From Podospora bellae-mahoneyi (Eukaryota > Ascomycota > Sordariomycetes > Sordariales > Podosporaceae): 64,000 bases of DNA. Both the position numbers and the translations under genes were made by a program. The DNA lies in contig NC_085883.1 in NCBI RefSeq assembly GCF_035222275.1, positions 2,914,001 to 2,978,000 of the forward strand, written 5' to 3'. Of this stretch, positions 1 through 10,736 are shown one piece after another (positions within the stretch are counted from its first letter, which is position 1; each line of letters starts with the position of its first letter). The notes beneath the pieces were generated by a model, which had not been told where the DNA came from, made no database searches, and saw only the letters and a program-made list of their open reading frames with translations.

Positions 1-1407
1 ATTGGAGCGCCTCGAGGAGTCGGGCCTCTTGACGAGCGGTTCGGAGACGTTGCTGATCTTTCACTGGGGGGCTGTGTTAGCTTTGTCAGGTAGGTGAGGT
101 GAAAAGGGCGACATACTGTCTTGCATCCGCATTTCGTTCTCCCTTCTTACTCTCTCCATTGCTGCTTGCGCTCTCTGGGCTGGTGGTAATTTTGCCTCGG
201 CTGCCATGGCAGCCCGTTGGTCCCTCATCCTCGCAGTAAACTTGTCCAAGTCAGCAGCGCCATCGTTGTATGTCGTCGCCCATTCTGGTGTGGCAGATTG
301 CTCGACCACATTGAGCAAGACCAAAACACCACATGGTACAGTTTCCTTCCTCGAGAAAGTAAGAATATCATCCGGGATTTTGTACGACCAGAGGATCGTC
401 TGCGAGGTAGTCCCATAAGCTGTCGCCGCAGAGGCAAACCATGCCCCCGAGGAAGAAGATGACCGCACCCTAATATGATCAACAGGCAACGAGTCCAAGT
501 TAATCGTGCTAGTCAACTGCGCCTCCTGCCTCAGCGCAGTAACAATCCCCTCCGTAGAAATCTGGCACGTAATCGGTATACTCGACTCTCCCGACTTTTT
601 CTGTTGCGTCCTCGGCCTCGACATCTCCGTCTCCGTCTTGTGAAGACTCTCACAAGAAGCATGCTCCCCTCCAGTAACAACCTCCTCCATGCTCTCCCCC
701 CCTTCTTCCTCTCCCTCCACAACCCGCGGTGGCGGCGGAGGCGGCAACCGCACCCAGTAAGGAGGCAAATCCCCCCAACTCCTCCTCGTCCACCCCCCCT
801 CCCAATTCACCACCAAACTCAAATGCCCATCACTCCCATCCAAAGGCCCAACACTCAACGCCTTCTTCCCGCCCGGCCCCGTCATCAAAGTACACCCCAC
901 CGGCGTCCACAACCCACTCCCCCTCAACATCCTCCACCCATACCCATCCGGCACAGCCCCCAGATCCAACAAGTAACAAACCAGCTGGTCAAACTCCACC
1001 TCCACCTGCGGCTGCCTCAGCTGGTCGGCATATTCCACCCGTTGAGTGTTCAACCCAATGACGTTAGTCCTCCAGTTGAACGTCGTCCACGAACCCCCCG
1101 GGATGGAGGAGCGGTGCGAGGACACACTCCAGTACTCCTGGCGGTCGGTGAAGCGGTCCATCGGGCGGACGGCGTAGCGGGGGAGCTCTACTTCGATGAT
1201 CCTATTCACGACGTCGGAGCGGGTGAGGGCCGGGAGGCGGGAGTGCCGGAGCATGCGCTTGATGCGGGAGAGGGCGGCGAGGGTGATGGCTGTGTTGTAG
1301 AGGATGGGGAGGACGCCCAGGACGGCGAGGGGGACGCCGATGTAGGTTATTATGTCTGTTGCTGAGTGACTGCCGCCGCCGTTGTCGGATTCATGGAAGC
1401 CGGACAT
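1..1407 (-). CDS. Membrane-anchored fungal protein of unknown function, 3' end beyond window
   Basis: I do not recognise this family. Exon 1 runs 1407..117 and starts at the first ATG (MSGFHES); the open frame upstream of it has no ATG. A hydrophobic segment at about residues 17-45 (DIITYIGVPLAVLGVLPILY) suggests one N-terminal membrane anchor. It is followed by a soluble region rich in Trp and aromatic residues, a poly-Pro run and an acidic Glu/Gly linker, then a charged helical tail. Read straight through, the frame stops at 61, but positions 116..64 have the form of an intron: GTATGT donor, GCTAAC branch and CCCCAG acceptor, 53 nt, phase 1. Splicing it restores an Arg/Gln/Glu-rich helical reading frame that is open to the window edge (63..1). 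The gene is therefore incomplete here, with 430 residues visible before the intron. The intron is inferred. Confidence 0.7.
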
Positions 1408-2135
1408 TGCGCAGAGTGAAAGAACGCGTGAAACTGAGGTCAAAGTAATAAGTGAGTGTGAAGATGGGATTGAAGATGATCAACTTGGAGATTATTATAC
1501 TAGAGAGTGTGAAACATCAACATATGATAGATGAAAAAGAGTGACAACAGGTGGGGTTATGTATAAATGTTGATGACAAGAAGTAAAAAAGCCTTCAAAC
1601 GGTTGATCTTCATATTCATCGGCAAGCGAGGAACGAGACCTCAGCCGCACGCGGTACCAGTGTTCCATGGTGACAGGGGGTCCTGCATGGCGGCGTCCAA
1701 GCAATTAGCTACCTAGGTAGCCGTAGAATCTGAGGTACCAGTGCCAGATGATCTTGGTTTCCAAAACCCTCTGACCTTGAGAAAGGCGAGTCGAGAAATA
1801 CAGGAAATGTTGTCGGATCTTGGGCAAGATGATGAAAACGCATTCGCTGCTTTTGCAAGAGGTTGAAAGGTTCGAAGGGTTGGAGTGAGAGATGTAAGCC
1901 AAGGAGAGGGTTAGGGTTGTGTGCCCGGTACAGTTGACTACTATGGCAGCAAACATCGTCATTCGCAAAACACAAGAATATACTCGTCCTATGTTCAAGG
2001 TGTTCTCCATTGAAAGCCAGGTGTGCTTCATCAACATAACCAAAACAATCACAGATCATGTTACTCCCAGCACCATATCCGCCATCGTTGCATTTTACCA
2101 TCTCATCAATACCCAAAAGAAACCACCCATTTCCC
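1408..2135. other. Intergenic: upstream of the first gene, downstream of nitrite reductase
   Basis: No supported gene. The open frames here are short and lack splice-consistent extensions. The stretch should hold the promoter of the unknown membrane protein and the 3' UTR of nitrite reductase. It contains a perfect 14-bp palindrome at 1708-1721. Confidence 0.6.
1708..1721. repeat. Perfect 14-bp palindrome GCTACCTAGGTAGC
   Basis: The sequence equals its own reverse complement over 14 bases. Related CCTAGGTA, AGGTACCT or TAGGTAC words recur in other intergenic stretches (about 6107, 14890-15410, 39495), but never inside the exons I read. The function is unknown. Confidence 0.5.
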
Positions 2136-5100
2136 TCACCAATCCGGTGCACTCCCACACCCCCCTCCCCCAGCCATAACCTCCACCGGCCTCCTCATCC
2201 TATTCTCCGCATGCGGCTTCACCCCAGGCTTCTTCGCCCTATGTCCCTTCCAGTTCCCACCCGCCGGCGTTTCCAACCCCAGCTTCCTATCCAACTCCTT
2301 CAACTGACCCTCTCCCGCCTCTCCACTCTTAACCATCCACTTCTTCGTCCCCAACTTCTCATCAAGCTCCTCAACCGGCGGCAGCTTAACATAAACCATC
2401 CCATCGTCTCTCTCCTCCACCTCGAAGGTAGCAATCGACAGCTCCGAATCATTCTTGCAAGCACCATTGGACAAGTCATAGTTCCTCTTGTGGTGCGGAC
2501 AAGAGACATACGGCGCCTCACCCGTGCTGGGAGAAGACGAGCTGGTCCCAACCAGACCATCAGACAGGATAAACGCCCGCTTGTGAGGGCACATCTGCTG
2601 AGTGCAGTAGTACTTCCCCTTGACTCTAAACAGCGCGAGCTGGGTGTCGCCTCGCTTGACAGCGGCCGAGATGCCGTTGGGGATGTCATCCGCGCCCTTG
2701 AAGTACGACGACTCGAGCATCGGCTGCCAGGTCAACGATGACCACGTCTTGGACAGCCCGGCGAAATCTTCCTTGGCCGAGGCGTCGCTCGGCCAGAAAG
2801 TCGGGCGGAGCTGGCCGCGATCCGTGTCGAGCTCCATTGTCTCGACTGTCTCTGTCGTGTTGGCGAACTGCTTGAACTGCGCGGCAATCTCGGGGTTGTT
2901 GATCGCTTCGGCCCACTCGTCAAAGAAGCTGTCGACCAGTTCTTGCATCTGGGCTTCGAGGGAGGCGTTGAGACCGAGGCTGTCGTCGAGGATCACAGAC
3001 CTGAGGTAGGCCAGACCGCCTGGGAGGGCTTCGAGCCAGCGAGCTGTGCGCTGGAGCTTGTCTGCCGTGCGGATGTAGAACATCAGGTAGCGGTCCAGAA
3101 TGGGGATGACTTCAGTGGGCGGCACGTCTTTGGCGAGGAGCTCAGAATGTCTGGGCTTGGCACCGCCATTACCGCCCACGAAGATGTTGAAGCCTTTCTC
3201 GGTGGCGATGAGGCCGAAGCTGGGAGATAATGTCAGAAATGGGATATTTAACGGAGAAGTGAAAAAACATACTCTTTGTTTTGAGCTTCGGCGCACTCGC
3301 GCACACAACCACTCACCCCACCCTTGATCTTGTGAGGAGCGCGAAGAGACTTGTATCGCTCCTCCAGGCGGACAGCCATGCCGACACTGTCACCGATGCC
3401 ATAGCGACACCAAGTGGTACCTACGCAACTCTTGACTGTCCTGAGGGACTTGGCATAGGCGTGCCCAGACTCCATGCCAGCATCCACCAACCTCTTCCAA
3501 ATGTCAATAAGATCCTGTTTCTTGGCACCAAACATGTCGATTCTTTGACCGCCAGTGATTTTGGTGTACAGCTTATAGTCTCTCGCCACCTCTCCAATAA
3601 CCACAAGCTTTTCAGGGGTAATCTCTCCAGCCGATACTCGAGGTACAACCGAGTATGTGCCGTTCCGCTGGATGTTGCCCAGATATCTGTCGTTGGTTTC
3701 CTGCAGACCATGGTGAGGCTTATCCATGACGTGCTTGTTCCATAAGCTTGCAAAGATGCTGGCCAGCGTGGGCTTGCAGGCTTCGCACCCTATGCTCTCT
3801 GGATCGACGCCGGCTTCCTTCATCACTTCCTGGAATGTGGTCAACCGCTTGACCATGATTATGTTGTAGAGATCGGCACGGCTGTAGTTGAAATGAGGGC
3901 AGATGGTGTTCTTGACCTCATTGCCCATGTCCTTCATAGTCTTGTTGAAGATGGAGGTCACGAGAGGCATGCAACCTCCGCAGCCTGTGCCAGCTTTTGT
4001 GCAAGACTTGACCTCCCCGATGGACTTGCAGGTACCATCCTTGACAGTGTTGACAACATCTGCTTTGGTGACATTGTGGCAACTGCAAATCTGGGTGTCA
4101 TCGTCGAGATCATCACCATCGTCAGCACCCTCCTTCTTGGCACCAAGGATAAGCTGTGACGGCGGGACGTCGAGCTCTTTCTGGTTCTTAACTAAGGGGA
4201 CAAGCTTGACGTAGTCGGATGTGTCACCGATCATCATGCCACCAAGGAGGTATTTGCCGTCCACCGAGAAAATGTACTTCTTGTAGATGTTGAGAAACGG
4301 GTCCTTGTAGGTCAAGGCCTTGACTGGGGCCGGAGGGGCGCCATTGGTGAGCACCTTGACTGCTGATAACGGCGAGGCGTGTTTCTTCTTTGCCTTTGCG
4401 GGAAGGTACTTTGGCCCGTCACGGTCAGCAAAGAAGTCTCCAAAGCTGGCAACCTCGACGCCTAGCAGCTTTAGCTTTGTGCTCAGGTCAGGGCGTTTGT
4501 ATAATCGTGGTTGATGATGTTGTGATTGTGTGAGGTTGAATGTGAGAACGTCAGCCATTTCCACTCCCGGGGCAATCAGACCAAACGTCTGACCTTGCCA
4601 GCTTGCGCACTCTCCAATGGCATAGATGTCTGGATGGCTGGTCTGAAGGCTGTCATCAACGACGATGCCGCCGCCACGGTCAGCACACAGAATGCCTGAT
4701 TGTCTGGCCAGCTCGTCTCTTGGTCGGACACCGATAGCGAAGCAAATGGTCGAGCACTCCATGTACTCGCCATCTTCAAAGTGAACACCCTTGACACTGT
4801 TGTCCTCCGTCACCTCAATCCTGCCCACTCTCTTGCTGAGCAAAACATCAGCACCGAGGCTTCGCACTTGTTCCACAACCATGCCGCCTGCGTCAGCGTC
4901 CAGTTGCCGGCTGAGAACCCATCGATTGCGCTCAATGACTTTGACCTTCTCGAAGCATCCCAAGTCCATCATAGCCTTGGCAGCTTCGAGTCCCAACAAG
5001 CCACCTCCTACTACGGCACCAACTGTGCCCTTTTGGTTCGCTGAGAAAGCAATGAGCTTCTCCAGGTCCTCGACAGTCCTGTAAACAAAGACGCCCTTGG

Positions 5101-5596
5101 CGTCATGACCGGGCGTGTGTTTTGGCAGCACGGCATCGGAGCCAGTAGCCAGAACCAAGATGTCGTAACTGACTTCGTCACCATTTGCGCAGGTTATGGT
5201 CTTTTTGTTTGGGTGGATTTCCGTGACTTTGGTGTTCAGGTGGTAGCTGAGAGCTCCGTCAGGTACAGCTGTGTACTGCAGCATTGGCGTCAGTGTTGCT
5301 CATGGACGTCAAGAGCAGAGACATACCCATTCTAGTGGATTCAGGTACAAGTTCTCAATCTTGCGATGCTCAAAGAAGCTGGTCAAGCCAACTCTGTTGT
5401 ATGCCAAATGTGGCTCTTCGCCAACTACTACAACGTTGTACTCGCGCGATCTGGCATCGAGTTTGAGGAGTTTCTCTCTGTTGGGAGATTAGAGATATCC
5501 GCATTCCAGAGACTTGAACTGGCTCATTGCTCACATGAAGCTGATGCCCACCATCCCCAGGCCAACAACAACAATCTTCTTGCGCCCGACTGCCAT
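2136..5596 (-). CDS. niiA: Assimilatory nitrite reductase [NAD(P)H], siroheme/4Fe-4S/FAD with C-terminal Rieske domain
   Basis: Reduces nitrite to ammonium in cytosolic nitrate assimilation (Aspergillus niiA, Neurospora nit-6). Four exons: 5596..5535, 5477..5327, 5275..3273 and 3219..2136, giving 1099 residues, the usual fungal size. The start is ATG 5596 (MAVGRKK), immediately before the dinucleotide-binding motif GLGMVG (about residues 12-17). Domains in order: FAD/NAD(P)H pyridine-nucleotide reductase; BFD-like [2Fe-2S] domain with CSCHN and [11 protein letters not shown] (about 470-520); a second BFD-like segment; ferredoxin-like half domain with QRIDMFG; siroheme/4Fe-4S cysteines CVGTTWC and CVREC (about 695-735); and a C-terminal Rieske domain with CPH (949-951) and CPHH (979-982). 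All cluster ligands are present. All introns are 51-57 nt with phase-compatible joins. No nitrate reductase or transporter gene lies next to it. Regulation is probably by NIT2/AreA and NIT4/NirA; see the promoter entry. Confidence 0.95.
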
Positions 5597-7574
5597 TGTG
5601 AGCAGGCTGTGAGGAGGATCGTCCAGAATGGGGGTTATCGAAAGTGAAACAAGCCAGTTGAACAATGACAAGATAAGACGGGAGTCGTAGAGAAGCCAAC
5701 CCGAGTCAATCAAGGCTGGCGAGGCTGGATCAATGTCGTCAAAAAGCTAACCAGGAGAACATCAGAGGAAAGAGAAGTGACAAAAAGGAGAGGAACAAAA
5801 AAGACGGATGGTAGACATGGTCTATCATGGTGGCACTGCCATCGTCAGAGCATCTGGCCGGACAGACAGCGAACGATATCTAATCTCTCATCAAGGTAGG
5901 CATTCAGAGGCAATCAAGGAAATGCACATCTCCGGAGCCGTGCAGGTTGGTGTGTGAAGACGGCCGCGGACAGGCCCCAGGGGCGATTCATGACCATTTG
6001 GTGTACCAATGAGCATAGTGCAATATGTAATGACGCATGAAAGGCACCGGAGAAGCAGCAGCCACTTCGTTCAGCGACCGTGGGACTCGTCTGCCTTTGC
6101 GGATTCCTAGGTAGACGTTGCAGCGCGGGAGATGGTGATCTTTGATAGCGGATATCAGTGCAATGATAACACTTATCGGGCCAATCAGGTGCCGCAGATT
6201 CCAACTTGTATCCAATGTGGAAGGAAGACACCCGCGGAGATAGAGGCAGGCACGGGGATGATTCGGGGTGGACCAAGAGATTAGAGTTTTCTGCCTGTGT
6301 TTGTTTTACTTGACTTGCCGGAACTAATAATTGATCTGGGCTGTCTTTTGCAACGGCTTTTCCTTGACATCTCCGAACACACAAAACCCCCACTGACCCC
6401 TCGCCATCCTCACCAAATCCTCTTTAATGGTCTAGATCTACACTCTCCCCAGTGGCAATCCGGACCCTGAAAAGAACGTAACTATCTATGGCTAGCTAAG
6501 GTTCATTACTTGCCTTCAGAAAGGATGAGTCCTCAGAGTTGACGTTGCATGTCATACACGGCCCCACTCGGCCCCATTGCTGCGAGAACGCCGTGCTTGG
6601 CATCTTCCACGCCGGCTTGGTGTTGACATCGGCGCCGGTTTGGCAACCCTGTACTGAGGGCCGTTGAGATGCGACCATGTTACTTCAACTTGACACAAGG
6701 CCAAACTTCAATGGGAAAGACTAATTTTATCTGTGCCACGCCTCTATTGAGGCTCAATTGACGCCACACATTGCAAGTAATGAGTTGGGGGTTAATGCTC
6801 AAGCAAACAATCTAGCCAGCACGGAAAACTTACGCAAGCTTTCTACCCATCATGACAAAACTCACAAGCAAACTACCTCCCAGAACAATATCACCCCAAA
6901 GATTCGGATACAGTTGAGCGTCGGGGGAGCTCTTGGTGCGGCTGGGCATGGTGACCCGATCGTGATAGGCCTACGGCGAAACCCATTCAGAGCTTCGTCC
7001 ATCCTTTAAGCAAAGGACTCTAGCATTTGGTTAACTGGTATTGTTTAGTTTGGGGTCAGAGCTTTGGAAAGATGCGATATTAGTCAGTATTGTAGACTAT
7101 CTGATCTTTGGTGAGCTTACAGGAAAAAGTTGAGAGGCTGCCATGATGCTATTCCTCACTTCCAACTTCATATGCAAGACTAACCTGGATACAAGGACAG
7201 TAGCAGACGCTATTACTGAGAAGAGTTAGCAGGCTCTACCGGATGCCAAGATACAATCGTTCATTTAACCACCCAGGTCGCAGGCACCATGGCACCCCAA
7301 ACTTCCAGGGGCAGTCCATTCCCGACACCGTCGACAGAGGCAGAGCACAACCCACAACGTTACTTGGCCTTAGGTTTGGTCATCTCTGGTCAACGACACC
7401 TTCGGAGTCTTTAGCCTCATCATCAGCTTCACTTACTTACGCACTGATGTGTGAACTCCAGCGGACCTCCGGCCTTACCTGTGTTAGTATTTAGATGATG
7501 ATTTCTTCTTCAACCACCTACAAGTCCCTCTGAGCCATCTTTACGGTACGGCAGTTGGCAAAGATCGAACCTCT
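5597..7574. other. Long intergenic region carrying the nitrite reductase promoter
   Basis: No supported gene in about 2 kb. It separates two divergently transcribed genes. HGATAR motifs lie close to the start codon (5635-5640 reverse, 5671-5676), at 5822-5827 (reverse), in the 6143-6243 cluster and at 6482-6487 (reverse). A near-match to the NirA site occurs at 5964-5971. The 7000-7574 part would hold the promoter of the Cys-rich membrane protein gene. Confidence 0.6.
6143..6243 (-). promoter_or_regulatory. Putative nitrogen-control region: GATA sites, CCAAT box and a NirA/NIT4-type site
   Basis: Seen directly: TGATAG (6143-6148), TGATAA (6164-6169), TTATCG (6173-6178, reverse GATA), CCAATCAG (6181-6188), CCGCGGAG (6232-6239) and AGATAG (6238-6243). 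CCGCGGAG is the reverse complement of CTCCGCGG and fits the published A. nidulans NirA consensus CTCCGHGG exactly. It overlaps the last GATA site by two bases. GATA factors (AreA/NIT2) and NirA/NIT4 act together on nitrite reductase promoters in related fungi. The cluster lies 550-650 bp upstream of the nitrite reductase ATG. Function here is inferred. Confidence 0.55.
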
Positions 7575-8678
7575 ATGGGTCTGTTTCATGATAAACGAGA
7601 AGACGGCGAAATCATCGTACCAGCATCTTGCTTTGATGTGTGTGGTATGGTTGATAAACCTCATTCTCGTCAAAGCACACGGAGATTTTGACTGATGAAT
7701 TGACAGGCGCCGCTCGTACCGAGGCCCAACGCACTGGGACCAAGCCAGAACTTTGCACGGCAGGTTCGGCATTCCGAGACTTATATGAAGCCTGCAGGCT
7801 TTGCGTTGTGTATTTCCAAGGAAAATCACAGCCAGACACGATCATCCTACCCAAATTCCAGCACTACATCGACTGTTGCACAGCACTTGTCGGTCTTCCT
7901 CCACTCCCCCCTTCCCCTTCGATAAACACCAGCTCTACCACAACCAGACCATCGCCAGCAACGACTTACCTAGAACATTCACCTACAACTTTGGCTGTCA
8001 TGACATCCACAAGCACGCTTCCACAGACGACATCCCAAGATTCTGAACCCTCCGACATAAGCCAACCCATTTCTATCCCAACTCCCATCACCACAACATC
8101 CTGTCTGTCTCCCACCTTAAGTCTGCCAACGACTCCAATAACAACAAGTGAGTCTGCTCATCGCAGCCATCTTACAATTTTGCTAATGAAAAACAAAACA
8201 AAAACAGATATACCAACCCCCGAAAACAACACTCCCATCAGCAACAACAACAACAACAACAACACCACCACAATAAGCACAATAATTAGCATAATAGTCG
8301 GCGTCCTACTCTTGTTCTTACTGGGGATGGCATACTGGAGTCAAAAGGACAGCACTACTCAATCCCCCTTGTCAGCAGCAGCAGTTAGAGTTACTAGGAG
8401 GAAGGCCAGTCCTCTTCTGAATCCCCAGGGCTCGCTTCAAGAGATGGGGCGAACACCATGGTTATGACGAACTGGACGTGCCGAGGGTGTGGTATGAGCT
8501 CGATGCACGCTCACTGAGGAGCTTGAATAGGAGCTTGAAGTGGGCGATGAGCGGTGCGAGGTCACCACGGGGTAATGGTGGTCAAAATGGGGGCGATATA
8601 GCAACAGAGGTTGGCGTTAGAGAAGGGGTGGAAGAAGGGAGATGCCGTATTTTTTGCTGGACATGTCATATGCGTTGA
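7575..8678 (+). CDS. Cys-rich, Ser/Thr-rich single-pass membrane protein of unknown function
   Basis: Model: 7575..7644, 8707-type tail excluded, 7707..8147, 8208..8370 and 8429..8678, giving 307 residues. The first exon carries IIVPASCFDVC, which joins across a GTATGG...TTGACAG intron to a segment with further cysteines (ELCTAG, ACRLC, DCC). I have seen this spacing of paired Cys in uncharacterised fungal surface proteins but cannot name the family. A long Ser/Thr/Pro linker follows, then Asn runs, one membrane helix (ISTIISIIVGVLLLFLLGMAYW) and a basic cytoplasmic tail. Intron 2 (8148-8207, GTGAGT, TGCTAAT branch, AACAG) is exactly 60 nt and stop-free. Without intron 3 (8371-8428) the frame stops at 8467; splicing it continues into a tail with RFKRWGEHHGYDELDV, which looks coding. 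No signal peptide is visible upstream, so the start is uncertain. Confidence 0.55.
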
Positions 8679-8966
8679 TCTTTATCGAATTCATGGCCCA
8701 TACACGAAGTATCATAATTAATGCAGACAATAATGCAACAATAACAAAACTCAGGGTATTATTAGGCTTCTCTCAACTCATGAAACAAAAACAGCAAGCA
8801 ACAATGACAATCTCCCCCCCAGGAACAAACATCACTCCCTCGAGAACATGGTATACCCCTCCTCATCCTCATACTCCTCCACGCTCCAAACTCCCTCCTC
8901 CCCAACTCCATCAACCCAACTCCCAGCCACCCTCCTCTCAACAGAACCACCACCCTGAAGATCCTC

Positions 8967-10736
8967 CTAAGCCTTCACGGCAGCCTTCTCATCCGCCGCC
9001 GCAGGTGCAGCAGCAGGAGCAGCAGCAGCAGGCGCAACCCCCGCCTCCTGAGCCTTAGCATCCGCCGCCGCCGAGGTGCTCGCCTCGGGAACAACCACAA
9101 CCGGTTTCGGCTTCTCCTCCGCACCAGTAACCCCCTGCGTTGCGGGCGCAGCCGCCGCCTCGACCGGATTGACCTTCACCTCTTCCGCCGGACTCGGCAC
9201 CGTCGGGCTCCCCGGCGTAGCCCCCGCCACCTTCTTGATAACCTCAAACCACTTCATCGCCTCGGCCGGACTGTGCGCCTTGAAGCTCAACTCGCTGCTC
9301 CCCGACAACTTGCCCCCCAACCCACCACTCTTGTCCTTCCCCTTGACGTTAAACTTCTCCCCGGCCGGCAAACCAATAATCGCATCCGGCAAGTAAATAC
9401 TCAACTCCGGCGTCGGGTCCTTCCTGTAGTTATCATCATCCTTGAACTCGTGCAAGAACTTGGCCGGGGTAACCACATAGTAACCCGTGGAATACCCCCA
9501 ACTGAGCTTATTCCTACTCTTCCTCTCCAAGCTCCCCTCAATCAGCGCCTTGGTCGAAGCATGATTCTGATTCGGGAACTGAATCGCCTCCACTGTCCTA
9601 GGCCCCTCCGCCGGATCAACCAGCTTATCCCCCGACCTCTTGACAAACCCCTTCCACTCAAAATCGGGCGGGATCCTCTGGGCAGAACCAAGCATGTCCG
9701 CATACAGCGCCTGCACCTTCAGCGCCTGGCCCCCAACAAAGCTGTTAAACGCCTCCATGGCCTGCTGCACCGTCCCGATGACGTGCGCCTCAAACTCCTG
9801 AAAGTTCGCCTGCACAGCAATCAGATCGTTACGCTGATTGTTCTCCTCCTGGACCTGCTTGTTCAGCCTGTGCAGCACGCCCCGCTGGATGACATACGGG
9901 TCGTCGTTAGGGTGGTGCTTGGCCCCGCTAGACTCAAAAGCAGCCGTGTGCTGGCCCAGGAGCTCAATGTGCTTCTGGGTCGTGTTGCGCGCCTTTTCGA
10001 CTTCCTTGGCGCCCTTTTCCGCGCCGTGGGCGAGCTCCTTGGCCTTGTGCTTGATTTCCTTGTGGAGGCGCTCGAGCACGGGGAGGACGGAGCCCTTGAT
10101 GGATTTCTCCGTCTCGGCGTTGGTGTTGATCAGGGCTTGGGTGTTGACGCGCATGTTTTCAAAGAAGCCGGCGACGCCGCCGAGGGATTGATCAAAGTGC
10201 TCGCCTTCGCGGAGGGGTTTGGAGATGGTCTGATGATGGGGAGGGCATGTTAGTTGCGGTCTAGGAAAGCTGTAGAAATAAAGGGGGATTCGTCGCACCT
10301 TCAAAACCCTCTCATACTCCTTGGACGAGTTCTTGTGCACCTTCTCGACCGCCTCGACGTACTCCTCGAGGTAACCGACAGCATGCTTCCATGCCTGCAA
10401 CCTCTGCGCAAGGAGGCCAGCCGTCTAAATCGCAAACATGTCAGCATATTCCCCCTGATACCATCTGCCCTAAAACGAGCCACTCACGGTGTTGGGATCG
10501 TGCTCAGGAACAGCCTCGTCACTAAGGTTGCTCGCAAGCGTGCTCTGCCTCGAGGGCTCAACAGGCGAAGTAACAGTAGACATTGTCACTGGATCTTCCT
10601 GAATAACACTACTCTCTGCAGGTGTTGTGGTAGTCTGTAACTTCTCCGGTTGCTGCTGAGCGGAGGCGGAAGAGGTAGTGGCGGACGTCTCTGGTTTGCG
10701 GAGAGAATGTCCTCTCGAAAGTCGCTTGAAATGCAT
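8967..10736 (-). CDS. slm1: Slm1-like PH-domain protein with F-BAR/BAR-type coiled region
   Basis: Resembles yeast Slm1/Slm2, PI(4,5)P2-binding TORC2 effectors at eisosomes that signal to the actin cytoskeleton and sphingolipid synthesis. Exons 10736..10488, 10424..10299 and 10229..8967 give 545 residues. The start is ATG 10736 (MHFKRLSRGHS). Residues 1-83 are a disordered Ser/Thr/Gln-rich leader. A long helical region (about 84-320) with charged coiled coils and EYVEAVEKVHKNSSKEYERVLK matches the Slm BAR-like domain. The PH domain is at about 353-459 (ALIEGSLERKSR to KWFEVIKKVA). The C-terminal tail is very rich in Ala, Pro and Glu. Intron 2 (10298-10230) is 69 nt, a multiple of three, free of stops, and uses a GTGCGA donor, so a retained form would still be translatable. 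Assignment to the Slm family is by overall pattern and domain order. Confidence 0.85.

Noticed and set aside
475-1365. Plus-strand 296-codon open frame opposite the first gene
   Set aside because: Antisense shadow. It is extremely Arg/Pro-rich, and the opposite strand has a coherent membrane protein with proper splice signals.
5930-5937. CTCCGGAG palindrome as a second NirA site
   Set aside because: It fits only the first five bases of CTCCGHGG and fails the last three, so it was not counted as a site.
9273-10253. Plus-strand 326-codon open frame opposite the Slm1-like gene
   Set aside because: The Leu/Arg/Pro-rich translation is what codon-biased antisense of a real gene produces; the PH-domain protein is on the minus strand.
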